Source of the DNA: Thermosipho melanesiensis BI429 | Lineage (GTDB): Bacteria > Thermotogota > Thermotogae > Thermotogales > Fervidobacteriaceae | Assembly: GCF_000016905.1 (NCBI RefSeq) | Contig: NC_009616.1 | Coordinates: forward strand, 992,001 to 1,056,000 | Reading direction: 5' to 3' | Length of the DNA: 64,000 nt | Part shown: positions 27,134 to 36,223 of the stretch, in pieces | Layout of the letters: each line of letters starts with the position of its first letter | Numbering within the stretch: position 1 is the stretch's first letter | The notes under the pieces: model-generated | The model's input: only the letters and a program-made list of their open reading frames with translations | Databases searched by the model: none | What the model was told of the DNA's origin: nothing | Made by a program: the position numbers and the translations under genes

Positions 27134-28426
27134 GTGGGGAGTGGGTTGAAGTCTTTAGTTTTAAAAATGAATTTTGTAACTATATATGCATTTTCATTGG
27201 GAGCGATTTATTTGCTCCTTCTTTTTCTTTCTTATGTGAAATATGGTTTTGACTTTAGGGATATAAATTTTTATTTAATGCTTCTGTTTTATCTGTTATT
27301 TGAATTTATTCCTGTAAGATTTCAGACATTTTTTGAAAGAAAATTTGATGAGAGTAAGAAAACAATTGATATGTTTTTTAGTGTAGGGTTAATTATTTCA
27401 ATTCTTTCGACAATAATACTAAAAATTACGAATGCGTTGGTTTTGCCGTTAATTGTTTTTTTAATTTTAAGAGTTAGGGTTTTGTTTTCAAAAGAGTACT
27501 ATTTTTTTATTTTTAATGTTTCTATGATAGGTATATTGGTTTTTGTTGTTTCAAAATTTTTTGAGATTTTTTCTTTTAAAAATATTGTTTTATCTTCTCT
27601 TTATGTGGCTGGAATTTCTGCTGTATATTCAATATTCAATTTGATATTTAGCTTTTTATTTTTGACTTTTATGTATAAAGACTTTTCAAAGAAATATTTT
27701 AATATGCTCATTGGTGATGGAAGGTTTTACAATATTCTTTCTACGAGTTTGAATGCTTTTTTAGTGTATTTTTTGTATAGGTTAATAGGAATTTCTGCTA
27801 TTCCCGTTTCGTTTTTTACCATATCTAGTATTCAGCTTGGAAATTATTATGCAACAAAATATAGAAATGCAAAACTGGAGCTTTTGATGGCACTTGCTAA
27901 AAGCTTAGAAGAAAAAGATAGTTATACCTTAGGACATGGAGAAAATGTTGCAAAACTTTCTGTGGAGATAGCAAAAGAATTGGGTTTTAGTGATAATGAT
28001 TTAAAGTTACTAGAAATTGCAGGTATTTTACATGATGTTGGAAAAATAGGTATTCCAGATATAATTATTTCAAAGATGGATAAGTTAACTTCAGAAGAGT
28101 ATGAAATAATGAAAGAGCATTCTGTAAAAGGCTATGAAATACTGAAAAATATTACAGAATACAAAGATACTGTAGCAACATGGGTTCTTCATCACCATGA
28201 AAGATGGGATGGAAATGGTTATCCAGGTGGATTAAAAGAGGAAGAAATCCCATTGTTTTCAAGAATATTAACAATTTCAGATGTCTTTGATGCAATAACG
28301 AGTGATAGACCGTATAGAAGGGCATGGAGTAGAAAAAAAGCTATAGCATTTATTAAAGATAACTCGGATATAATCTTTGATCCCGAAATTGTTAATGTTT
28401 TTTTAAAAGTGATTGGGGAGGACTAA
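27134..28426 (+). CDS. Multi-spanning membrane HD-GYP c-di-GMP phosphodiesterase
   Basis: Predicted c-di-GMP hydrolase. GTG 27134 (GGGTGAT upstream) gives 430 residues; ATG 27167 is an alternative start. About seven hydrophobic segments cover residues 10-240, a MASE-like input module. The HD-GYP domain from about 255 contains GHGENVAKLS, HDVGKIGIPD, HHERWDGNGYPGGL and DVFDAITSDRPYR, all intact. It lies divergent from the PelD receptor operon, so lowering c-di-GMP for that receptor is plausible. The open frame extends upstream through the small peptide gene, but no good start lies there. Confidence 0.87.
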   Translation: MGSGLKSLVLKMNFVTIYAFSLGAIYLLLLFLSYVKYGFDFRDINFYLMLLFYLLFEFIPVRFQTFFERKFDESKKTIDMFFSVGLIISILSTIILKITNALVLPLIVFLILRVRVLFSKEYYFFIFNVSMIGILVFVVSKFFEIFSFKNIVLSSLYVAGISAVYSIFNLIFSFLFLTFMYKDFSKKYFNMLIGDGRFYNILSTSLNAFLVYFLYRLIGISAIPVSFFTISSIQLGNYYATKYRNAKLELLMALAKSLEEKDSYTLGHGENVAKLSVEIAKELGFSDNDLKLLEIAGILHDVGKIGIPDIIISKMDKLTSEEYEIMKEHSVKGYEILKNITEYKDTVATWVLHHHERWDGNGYPGGLKEEEIPLFSRILTISDVFDAITSDRPYRRAWSRKKAIAFIKDNSDIIFDPEIVNVFLKVIGED

Positions 28427-28428
28427 AA

Positions 28429-28908
28429 ATGATTTTATATATTTTTTTAATTGCATTTTTCATGTCTTTGATAACAAAAAGAATAATAAAAGTAATTGGA
28501 AGAAGTTATAAATACTTTTATCTGTTTCCAGTACCTTTCATTTTGCAGGTTATTCCATACTATAGAGAGATTCTAATGCCTTTTTCTTTTTCTTTTTTGA
28601 TTATTCTTTTACTTTTAAACAAGCATGTTCCAGGATTTTCACTTATAACCATAGGTACCGTTTTGAACTCATTTGCGATGATGTTATATAACTGGAGGAT
28701 GCCTGTGTTAAAAAGTTTGGCGGAAAAATTTGCTCTTCCCGTTGGTATGAGGCATGTTTTGGTGGATAAATTTAATTGGAGTTTGTTTTTTGGAGATTGG
28801 ATTCCCGTAGTTTTGCCGTGGAAGGAGTATTATATAATAAGTATAGGTGATATCTTTGTATATATTGGGGTCTTTTGTTTTTTGCTTAAGGTAAATAAAA
28901 AAACATGA
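28429..28908 (+). CDS. DUF5317-like integral membrane protein
   Basis: 159-residue membrane protein with about five hydrophobic segments. The sequence WRMPVL followed by GDWIPVVLPWKEYYIISIGDIFVYIGVFCF resembles DUF5317 proteins, whose function is unknown. It starts 2 bp after the HD-GYP stop and is followed by a terminator, so it is the third gene of the peptide/HD-GYP unit. I cannot assign an activity. Confidence 0.72.
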   Translation: MILYIFLIAFFMSLITKRIIKVIGRSYKYFYLFPVPFILQVIPYYREILMPFSFSFLIILLLLNKHVPGFSLITIGTVLNSFAMMLYNWRMPVLKSLAEKFALPVGMRHVLVDKFNWSLFFGDWIPVVLPWKEYYIISIGDIFVYIGVFCFLLKVNKKT

Positions 28909-28910
28909 GA

Positions 28911-28939
28911 AAAAAATACTCCCGAAAGGGAGTTTTTTT
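28911..28939 (+). terminator. Intrinsic terminator after DUF5317-like gene
   Basis: ACTCCC (28918-28923), a GAAA tetraloop and GGGAGT (28928-28933), then a T run to 28939. An A run upstream (28911-28917) extends the pairing and would also allow termination in the other direction. It closes the peptide/HD-GYP operon. Confidence 0.92.
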
Positions 28940-28950
28940 CAATATATCTG

Positions 28951-28959
28951 TGATAAAAT
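28951..28959 (+). promoter_or_regulatory. Weak extended -10 promoter candidate for tsaB-mutS
   Basis: TGATAAAAT at 28951-28959 is a one-mismatch extended -10 directly after the terminator, 21 bp before the tsaB ATG. No clear -35. It is the only candidate between the terminator and the gene. Confidence 0.4.
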
Positions 28960-28979
28960 TAAAAAAAGGAGGGAAATAT

Positions 28980-29618
28980 ATGAATATCTTTGCGATTGAT
29001 ACTTCAACGCCGCAAATAGCAGTTTTCTATAAAACTTTGGATAAGTTGCTTACTTATTCTTTTATGTCTAAAGAAAAACATACAAAAAACATTAGTGCTT
29101 TAATTAAAACTTTAAAAGAGGAGATAAATTTTGAAGAGATAGATGTTGTTGGCATAGGGATAGGACCTGGAAGCTTGACGGGATTGAGGATAGGTATATC
29201 TTTTGCGCTCGGTCTTGGTATAGACAAAAAAATAGTTACAGTACCATCCACCAAGTTAATTGCTGCAAATTTGTTGTATTGTGGAAAAGATATTGTAGTT
29301 GTAAGAAAGGCAAGGAGTGGATATGTGTATGGTGCAGTCTATACGGAAAACTTGGAAACCAAGGTACCTCCATTTGTTGAAGAAATTGAAAAGTTTAAAC
29401 AAAAATTAGAAGGTGATTATTTTTTAATAGGAGATGCTGCAGAATTTTTTGGGGAAAAATTACCAGATGTTTTTGATTATCCCGTTCCAAAGATGTTGGG
29501 AATGTTTGTTGAAGAAGAAATAAAAAAGAAAAATTTTGTTGATAAAGTAGAACCCCTTTATATACAGAAATCTATTGCGGAGATTAATTTTGAAAAGAGG
29601 CAAAGAAAGGATGGGTAA
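28980..29618 (+). CDS. tsaB: tRNA threonylcarbamoyladenosine biosynthesis protein TsaB
   Basis: TsaB is a non-catalytic partner of TsaD in making t6A37 in ANN-decoding tRNAs. ATG 28980 gives 212 residues with AAGGAGGG upstream. The N-terminal ASKHA-fold motif MNIFAIDTSTPQIAVF and the signature GIGIGPGSLTGLRIGISFALGL (about residues 58-79) are clear. The C-terminal half is divergent, as usual in TsaB. It overlaps the mutS start by 8 bp. Confidence 0.9.
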   Translation: MNIFAIDTSTPQIAVFYKTLDKLLTYSFMSKEKHTKNISALIKTLKEEINFEEIDVVGIGIGPGSLTGLRIGISFALGLGIDKKIVTVPSTKLIAANLLYCGKDIVVVRKARSGYVYGAVYTENLETKVPPFVEEIEKFKQKLEGDYFLIGDAAEFFGEKLPDVFDYPVPKMLGMFVEEEIKKKNFVDKVEPLYIQKSIAEINFEKRQRKDG

Positions 29619-32070
29619 TTTGGAAAAATTAACTCCAATGATGAAGCAATATATGGGGATAAAGGAAAAATATAAAGATGCAATACTTTTATTTAGACTT
29701 GGTGATTTTTACGAAGCATTTTTTGAGGATGCGGAAATAATCTCAAAAGTGTTGAATATTGTTTTAACAAAAAGGCAAAATGCCCCCATGGCGGGGATAC
29801 CGTACCATGCATTAGATAATTATTTAAAAAAACTTGTTGAAAGTGGGTATAAGGTTGCGATATGTGAACAAATGGAAGATGCATCTCAGGCAAAGGGAAT
29901 AGTGAAAAGAGAAGTGACAAGGGTAATAACTCCTGGTACTATTATTGAAGATGAACTTCTTTCAAATGATAATAATTATTTAATGGCGGTAATATTTGAT
30001 GAAAAATATGTTTCTGCCTTTATAGATGTTTCAACTGGTGAATTGTTTTTGAAATCTTTTGATACCTTTTTAGAGTTTGTTGATTTTGTGAAAATTTCAA
30101 GTATATCGCAAGTAATTTGTAGTAAAGAGTTGTTTGATAAATTAAAAGAAGAAATACCTCACCTTTTTGTTGAAGAACTGGATGAATGGTATTTTCAAGG
30201 CTATGAAGAAAAGATAAAAGAAACATACGGGCTTTTTTCCATTGAACATCTCGAAATAACTGAACTTGAAAAAAAGGTATTAGGTGCTTTGTTTAAGTAC
30301 CTTGAATACACTTTGATGGAAAATAAACCACCACAAAAACCTAAAAGATTAGAAGGTTCAAAGTATATGATTTTAGATTCAAAAACCGTTGAAAATTTAT
30401 CTCTTATTCCTGGAGAAAAAGGTAAGAATTTATTTGATATACTTAATAAAACAAAGACGTCTATGGGAGCAAGGCTTTTAAAAAAGTGGATTTTGCAACC
30501 TTTAAAAGAAAAAAAAGAGATATTGGAAAGGCAAAAGTTGGTAGAAGCGTTTTATAACGATCATCTTCTTTTAAATGAAGTAAGGGAATACTTAAGTGGT
30601 GTTTATGACTTAGAGAGGATTTTAACTAGATTAGGTTATGGAAAAGTTTCACCTAAAGATCTTGTTTCCCTGAAGAGAAGCCTGTATTTGGTTCCAAGTA
30701 TAAAAGATGCTTTGAGAACTAATGAAAATCTAGTGAGTTTTGCACAGAGTTTGAATGAATTTAATGAAGTTGTAGGTATTTTGGAAAAAGCCTTGTATGA
30801 TGAGCCATCAAATGCTCCAGGAGACGGTAATGTAATAAAAGGTGGGTATTCTGTTGAATTAGATGATTATCGTAATTTGTTATTTCATTCTGAGGAAAAA
30901 CTCAAGGAGTTTCAAGAAAGTGAACGGGAAAAGACTGGTATTCAAAAATTAAGGGTAGGTTTTAATCAAGTCTTTGGGTATTATATTGAAGTACCAAAAG
31001 GTCAGGTGAAAAATGTTCCAGATTATTACATTAGAAAGCAAACGCTTGTGAATTCAGAAAGGTATATAACGCAAGAATTGAAGGAATTTGAGGAAAAAAT
31101 AATGTCTGCTCGTGAAAAGGTAGAATTGATAGAAAAAAGTTTATTTGAAGAATTGAAACAGAAACTTTCTGAGTATATAGATGGTTTAAGAAATTTAGCA
31201 CAGAAGTTATCTGAGCTAGATGCTATTTCGAACCTTGCTATGGTTGCTAGATTGTATGGATATACAAAACCCAAATTTACAGGTGGAGAGTTTTATGTGA
31301 AAAATGCTAGGCATGCTGTTGTTGAGCGGTATGTTTCAGATTTTGTGGCAAATGATATATACATGGATGATAGAAGGAGAATGTATATAGTTACAGGTCC
31401 TAATATGAGTGGGAAGAGTACGTACATTAGACAGGTAGGTTTAATAGCCGTTATGGCACAAATTGGTTCTTTTGTACCGGCGGATGATGCAGAAATTCCC
31501 ATTTTTGATAGGGTATTCACACGAATGGGAGCCCGTGATGATATTTCAACTGGTAAGAGTACTTTTTTAATAGAAATGAGTGAAGTAGCTTTGATACTTG
31601 AAAAAGCTACGAAAAAAAGTTTGGTGTTATTGGATGAGGTTGGTAGAGGAACAAGTACATTTGATGGAATAAGTATTGCTTGGGCTATGAGTGAATATAT
31701 ATACAATGAAATAGGATGTGAAACTATGTTTGCAACTCACTTTACGGAGCTTACAGAACTTTCAGATGTTTATGAAGGAATTAAAAATTTAACAATAGAG
31801 GTAAGGGAGACAAACAATGGTGTGGTGTTTTTGCATAAGGTTGTTGAAGGAATCGCAGATAGAAGTTATGGTATAGAGGTTGCTCAAATAGCTGGTGTTC
31901 CTGATGGAGTTGTAGAACGTGCAAAAGAGATTTTAGATATAATTTCTCAAAAGAGTGAACTTGAGAAAAAAGTAAGGGTTTTAAAGGAAGGACAACTTAA
32001 GAAGATAAAGAGTAAGAAAAAAATACCAGAAGGACAACTTTCACTTTTCGAGGTGGGTGACATAGAATGA
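29611..32070 (+). CDS. mutS: DNA mismatch repair protein MutS
   Basis: Mismatch-recognising ATPase. ATG 29611 gives 819 residues. Domain I carries the mismatch wedge in [15 protein letters not shown] (about residues 29-43). The ATPase has Walker [10 protein letters not shown], Walker [17 protein letters not shown], and the C-terminal helix-turn-helix region [26 protein letters not shown] at 29620 is an alternative start. mutL is not in the window. The stop overlaps the next ATG as ATGA. Confidence 0.96.
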   Translation: MGNLEKLTPMMKQYMGIKEKYKDAILLFRLGDFYEAFFEDAEIISKVLNIVLTKRQNAPMAGIPYHALDNYLKKLVESGYKVAICEQMEDASQAKGIVKREVTRVITPGTIIEDELLSNDNNYLMAVIFDEKYVSAFIDVSTGELFLKSFDTFLEFVDFVKISSISQVICSKELFDKLKEEIPHLFVEELDEWYFQGYEEKIKETYGLFSIEHLEITELEKKVLGALFKYLEYTLMENKPPQKPKRLEGSKYMILDSKTVENLSLIPGEKGKNLFDILNKTKTSMGARLLKKWILQPLKEKKEILERQKLVEAFYNDHLLLNEVREYLSGVYDLERILTRLGYGKVSPKDLVSLKRSLYLVPSIKDALRTNENLVSFAQSLNEFNEVVGILEKALYDEPSNAPGDGNVIKGGYSVELDDYRNLLFHSEEKLKEFQESEREKTGIQKLRVGFNQVFGYYIEVPKGQVKNVPDYYIRKQTLVNSERYITQELKEFEEKIMSAREKVELIEKSLFEELKQKLSEYIDGLRNLAQKLSELDAISNLAMVARLYGYTKPKFTGGEFYVKNARHAVVERYVSDFVANDIYMDDRRRMYIVTGPNMSGKSTYIRQVGLIAVMAQIGSFVPADDAEIPIFDRVFTRMGARDDISTGKSTFLIEMSEVALILEKATKKSLVLLDEVGRGTSTFDGISIAWAMSEYIYNEIGCETMFATHFTELTELSDVYEGIKNLTIEVRETNNGVVFLHKVVEGIADRSYGIEVAQIAGVPDGVVERAKEILDIISQKSELEKKVRVLKEGQLKKIKSKKKIPEGQLSLFEVGDIE

Positions 32071-33749
32071 GATTGAGTACATTTATTTGGAAAAATTATA
32101 TTAAGATAATTTTATTGTTATTAGTTATTTCATTTTTTATAATTTTTTCGATTTATTTTATGTTAAGTAATAGATTAAATGAGCAGATTGAATCCATGTC
32201 AGTAACTTTTGTGAAAAACACTATGGATATATTTGAACAAACACTGAAAGATTTTAGTTGGTATTTTAATAAAGAACTTGAAAATACAATAGTTGAAATA
32301 AAACAAAATCCGAAAAAGGCCGAAAAAATGTTATCTTTCCTTTTTTCAAGGGCCCCTTTTTATTTTAAAAATGTGTATATGTATATATTGGAGTATAACA
32401 AGCTAGATGAAAAAATAAAAACCAAATTGAAAGAGCCCGTAGATTATTTTGTATTTAAAAACATAGCAAAAGGAAGGTTTGAAAATAAGTTATATATTAG
32501 AGTGGAAGGGAAAGTTTATCTTTTGGAAATGTATTTACCTATTGAAATTTTTAATAACGCGCTTTTAAGTATATTAAATGTTAAGAAAAATTTTGATTTT
32601 TTAAAATCCGTTAATTTTTGTAATTATTCTGGTGACCCAATATCAGAAAAATTTCAAAGATTTAGTTTAAAAAAGGAAAAATTATTGGAAATTTTTGAAG
32701 ATGAAAAGCCCTATGTTCAAATTGAAGATGGGATATATACTATACATTATCCTTGGAAAATAGAAGGTGAAAAGGAAATTTTTGGGCCTTTGCTTTTAAG
32801 TATAACCTTTGATTTTTCTTATGTCCACGAGGTGATCTTTTACATAATTTTAATTGTTATTTTTTCAATTCTTTTTGGTGTTGTAATTTCCATTAAATTT
32901 TCTCAAAAAGTTTCAAAAAAGATTTCCAATCATTTTGAAAAGTTAATTTCAAACATGAGAGAGTATAGGAAAAACAAGGTTTTTAAAATAGAAGATTTTG
33001 AAAATTGTGAGATTAAAGAAATAAATGCTCTTGTGTATGAGTATAAATATATGGTAGAAGAAATATCAGCAGCTTTCCAAGAGTTAAATGCTATGAACCA
33101 GGAATTAGAAAGTAGTTACGTAGAATTAGAAAAACTCAATAATGAACTGGAGGATTCATACCTTTATTTTAGTACAAGGCTTGCAAAAATAGCAGAAGGT
33201 TACGATGAAAATACGGGAAATCACATAGATAGAGTGGGATTGTTATCTGCTTTTATTGGTGGAAAAATGGGGCTTTCCAAGGAGTTTGTTTACAAACTTA
33301 GATTTTACGCACCACTACATGACATTGGAAAGATTTTTGTCGATAGAAGTATTTTGTTAAAGGAAGGAAAATTAACAGAAGAGGAATGGGAAGAGATGAA
33401 AAAACACACTATTTATGGAGCAGAGTTGATAGGTGATAAACCCCATTTTAAGATTGCTAAGAATATAGCACTTTGTCATCATGAAAATTGGGATGGAAGT
33501 GGTTATCCGTATGGTTTAAAGGGCGAAGATATTCCAATAGAAGCTGCAATTGTACATCTTGTTGATGTCTATGATGCATTACGTTCAGAAAGACCGTATA
33601 AAAAAGCGTTTTCTCACGAAGAAGCTATGAGAATAATATTAGAAGGTGATGGAAGAACAAAACCTGAGCATTTTTCACCTGAGATTTTGGAGATTTTTAG
33701 AAAGTATGAAAAAATAATAAAAAGGCTTTGGAATAGAATATATCAATGA
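32067..33749 (+). CDS. Sensor HD-GYP c-di-GMP phosphodiesterase
   Basis: Predicted membrane sensor and c-di-GMP hydrolase of 560 residues. A first membrane helix (about 12-33) is followed by an extracytoplasmic sensor region of about 220 residues, a second helix (about 255-277), a coiled-coil stretch (about 330-365, [20 protein letters not shown]) and a C-terminal HD-GYP domain with [30 protein letters not shown] and [13 protein letters not shown]. All key motifs are intact. It starts within the mutS stop (ATGA), an unusual partner. The ligand of the sensor region is unknown. Confidence 0.87.
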   Translation: MRLSTFIWKNYIKIILLLLVISFFIIFSIYFMLSNRLNEQIESMSVTFVKNTMDIFEQTLKDFSWYFNKELENTIVEIKQNPKKAEKMLSFLFSRAPFYFKNVYMYILEYNKLDEKIKTKLKEPVDYFVFKNIAKGRFENKLYIRVEGKVYLLEMYLPIEIFNNALLSILNVKKNFDFLKSVNFCNYSGDPISEKFQRFSLKKEKLLEIFEDEKPYVQIEDGIYTIHYPWKIEGEKEIFGPLLLSITFDFSYVHEVIFYIILIVIFSILFGVVISIKFSQKVSKKISNHFEKLISNMREYRKNKVFKIEDFENCEIKEINALVYEYKYMVEEISAAFQELNAMNQELESSYVELEKLNNELEDSYLYFSTRLAKIAEGYDENTGNHIDRVGLLSAFIGGKMGLSKEFVYKLRFYAPLHDIGKIFVDRSILLKEGKLTEEEWEEMKKHTIYGAELIGDKPHFKIAKNIALCHHENWDGSGYPYGLKGEDIPIEAAIVHLVDVYDALRSERPYKKAFSHEEAMRIILEGDGRTKPEHFSPEILEIFRKYEKIIKRLWNRIYQ

Positions 33750-34261
33750 TATCTTTGGACGGTAAATTTGAATATTTCAAAGTTATTGTCAAAGATTCCA
33801 GCTTTTAATTTTGCTATTTTAATTTGTTCTTCTACTGTTTCAACCCCTTCTATATCAGGAAGCAGTAATCCTCTTCTAAAACCTTTTTGTACTATTATTC
33901 CAAATTTTTTGGGATCCAGCTCGTTAATTGAATCTACTTTTTCTATATCACTTAAAATATCAACTGAAACAACAATGTTTTCCAATTCTTCTTTTGAAAC
34001 GGGTGGGAATCTTGGATCTTGCATTGCGGCTGCTATGGCGTTATTTCGTATTTCTAGCGCAAGATTTTCTTGGGTAGGTTGAAATGTTCCTATGCATCCT
34101 CTTAATTTCCCAGCTTTTGTGTGAAGGGTTACAAAACATCCTGCACGTTTTTCAAATAACTCTTTTGGAAGGTTATTATGAGGTTCAATTACTATTGAAT
34201 GCAAAACATAATTTTCTATAACATTAATTGCCCATTGGACGTATGGGTGTTTTCCTATCAT
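33743..34261 (-). CDS. AMMECR1-domain protein
   Basis: 172-residue cytoplasmic protein of the AMMECR1 family, present in all domains of life with uncertain biochemical function. The hallmark [11 protein letters not shown] (about residues 53-63) is intact, followed by [23 protein letters not shown] 34261 overlaps the upstream stop as ATGA. The 3' end overlaps the convergent HD-GYP gene by 7 bp. It is the last gene of the cysteine desulfidase-ttuA group. Confidence 0.88.
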   Translation of the reverse strand: MIGKHPYVQWAINVIENYVLHSIVIEPHNNLPKELFEKRAGCFVTLHTKAGKLRGCIGTFQPTQENLALEIRNNAIAAAMQDPRFPPVSKEELENIVVSVDILSDIEKVDSINELDPKKFGIIVQKGFRRGLLLPDIEGVETVEEQIKIAKLKAGIFDNNFEIFKFTVQRYH

Positions 34262-34770
34262 AATTTCCCCCCTTTTGACCTTACAAAAAGATCAATTATT
34301 AACCTTACTTCTCCTATTCCTATTCCAAATCTTTTGGCAATTTCTGCCTCATCAGTTCCCACATTGTAAAGGTCTATTATTTTTTCTTCCAAAGTTTTTT
34401 CTTTTTGTGCTTTTACTGGTTCAGTATTTGGTTGTTTGGTGATTTCTTTTTCTGTGTGTGGTGTTTCGATTTCTTTGTTCACTTTTTCTTTTTTGTTTTC
34501 TATTGTGGATAAATCTAACAGTACTTTTGAGTAAAGGTCATTTATTTCAGTAATTAGGTTGTTTACTTCTTCCATTTTTTTGTCAAGCACATCTAACTTT
34601 GAATCAACAAAAGTTTTTACACGCCCCATTAATTGAATGAGACGCTCTTCATCTTCTTTTAACTTTTCGGGTTGATTTTTTGACGAAAACACGTTTAAAA
34701 GATATATGCCCCATGCAAATGAAACACTTGAGATTGTTGAAAATAATATTAACCATTCAATTAGGTTCAT
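34258..34770 (-). CDS. Membrane-anchored coiled-coil protein with C-terminal HTH-like segment
   Basis: I do not recognise a named family. The 170 residues have one N-terminal membrane segment (about 5-26), a coiled coil (about 32-95), a charged linker rich in Glu, Lys and Thr, and a C-terminal helix-turn-helix-like end (VGTDEAEIAKRFGIGIGEVRLIIDL, about 137-161). The arrangement suggests a membrane-tethered adaptor or DNA-binding protein. It overlaps both neighbours by 4 bp, so it is probably cotranscribed with them. Confidence 0.65.
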   Translation of the reverse strand: MNLIEWLILFSTISSVSFAWGIYLLNVFSSKNQPEKLKEDEERLIQLMGRVKTFVDSKLDVLDKKMEEVNNLITEINDLYSKVLLDLSTIENKKEKVNKEIETPHTEKEITKQPNTEPVKAQKEKTLEEKIIDLYNVGTDEAEIAKRFGIGIGEVRLIIDLFVRSKGGKL

Positions 34771-35342
34771 TTTTTACCTCCATAGGTTATAGTTGGAAAG
34801 TATTTGAGTATATTGCCAGACCAGTATATTTTGTTTCCTACAATATTTGTAGGTGTAGGATCTGCCGACAATAAAACAGCTTCTTTTGGTATGTAGACGA
34901 TGAAAGATGAATTTGAGTTTGGATTTATTTGGATTTTTCCCATACTTAGTACATATTCATCATTGTTATGTTCCACCAAGTTGTTTATAACCGCTATTTC
35001 CTTTATTTCAAGAAGACCTGCTCTTTCCGTTGCAGAGTTTGTATAATTTTCTACAACTAAGTTTTTTCCAATTTCTTGAGAAATTCTTTTGAAATATTCT
35101 ATGAAAGTTGCAGATGAATTTCGAGTGTAGCTTATTTTGTAATCTTCCATGTCCTTTTTCTCTTTAAAAGAAAGTCCCGCAATTGTTGTAATTGTAGCTG
35201 TGGTTGAATAATCTGTTTCTACAATTGTTTGATAGTATGATATATCAAACTTTGATTTTCTATTGAATATTGTAAAAAAATCAAAAACCAAAAATGCAAC
35301 AATCATTAAAAGTAAAATATAGAATAGAGTTTTGTTTTGCAA
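34767..35342 (-). CDS. Predicted membrane-anchored extracytoplasmic protein, unknown
   Basis: 191 residues with one N-terminal hydrophobic segment (about 5-24), then a mixed alpha/beta domain rich in Thr, Ser and Asn, probably outside the cytoplasm. I cannot name its family with confidence. TTG 35342 is chosen because AAGGAGGT is well placed before it. It lies 5 bp after ttuA and overlaps the next gene by 4 bp. Confidence 0.6.
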   Translation of the reverse strand: MQNKTLFYILLLMIVAFLVFDFFTIFNRKSKFDISYYQTIVETDYSTTATITTIAGLSFKEKKDMEDYKISYTRNSSATFIEYFKRISQEIGKNLVVENYTNSATERAGLLEIKEIAVINNLVEHNNDEYVLSMGKIQINPNSNSSFIVYIPKEAVLLSADPTPTNIVGNKIYWSGNILKYFPTITYGGKK

Positions 35343-35347
35343 TTAAA

Positions 35348-36211
35348 TTACCTCCTTAACCTTTCTTTAGTTTTGCAGAATTTACATGTATCTGATGTAG
35401 TTGGATAACCACAATTTTGGCAGAATTTTAATTCAACCTTTTCTTCTGGAAGATATTTTTTTACTTCTAGTATTGTGTATACAATATTTAGTTTTTGGTC
35501 TCTTGAAAATTCAATGTTTGTTTTAAATTTTCTTTGGGTACTTTTTAGTGAATTTGGACATGCACAGCCTATGTAAGGTAGAGAGTTTAGTTTTGCATAG
35601 AGTAAAATTTCTTCTTCTGTTAGGAAATAAAGTGGTTTTATTCTACCTATTAATTTTTTTTCTTTTATCGTAAGAGTTAAAGGACCTGTTCTTTGGAGTT
35701 GAGAAATATTTTTGTTAAACATATTGTTAAATAAAAAGAATACCTCATCATCTAAGTTGTGTCCTAAAACTACATAGTCAAAGTTATTCTCGTATGCATA
35801 TTTGTTTAGTATATATCTTCTTATCATTCCACAATATGAGCACGGTTTGTATTTAATATCCATTATTGTAAAACCATCTTCTTTTTCTAAGTTGTATATT
35901 ATTAATTCATTATTCAATTTTTTTGTTACTTCTAAGGAAATTTCTTTTGATTTTTCTGAAAAAATTGGTATTCCAAGATCTATAAAAAAATACTCGATTT
36001 GCAGGTTGTATTTTTCCTTTAGTTTTGATAAAACATAGCTTACAACTACCGAATCTTTGCCACCAGAAATTGAGACAAGTATTTTTTTGTTTTTTATTTT
36101 GAATTTATCCAAAAATTTTCCAATTTTTCTTTCGAAATATTCTGGAAAATGATCCTCGCAAAGTCTGGGAGATTTAATTATTGCTTTTTTTCTACAATGT
36201 TGACACTTCAA
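35348..36211 (-). CDS. ttuA: tRNA-5-methyluridine54 2-sulfurtransferase TtuA
   Basis: Thiolates position 2 of T54 in tRNA, a modification that stabilises tRNA at high temperature. The 287 residues have an N-terminal zinc finger (C3, C6, C18, H21), the PP-loop SGGKDS at 49-54, the probable iron-sulfur ligands C124, C127 and C216, and a C-terminal zinc finger (CQNCGYPTTSDTCKFC). TTG 36211 follows AGGAGGGA. It lies 12 bp after a cysteine desulfidase-like gene. Its presence fits a thermophile. Confidence 0.9.
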   Translation of the reverse strand: MKCQHCRKKAIIKSPRLCEDHFPEYFERKIGKFLDKFKIKNKKILVSISGGKDSVVVSYVLSKLKEKYNLQIEYFFIDLGIPIFSEKSKEISLEVTKKLNNELIIYNLEKEDGFTIMDIKYKPCSYCGMIRRYILNKYAYENNFDYVVLGHNLDDEVFFLFNNMFNKNISQLQRTGPLTLTIKEKKLIGRIKPLYFLTEEEILLYAKLNSLPYIGCACPNSLKSTQRKFKTNIEFSRDQKLNIVYTILEVKKYLPEEKVELKFCQNCGYPTTSDTCKFCKTKERLRR

Positions 36212-36223
36212 AATATTCCCTCC

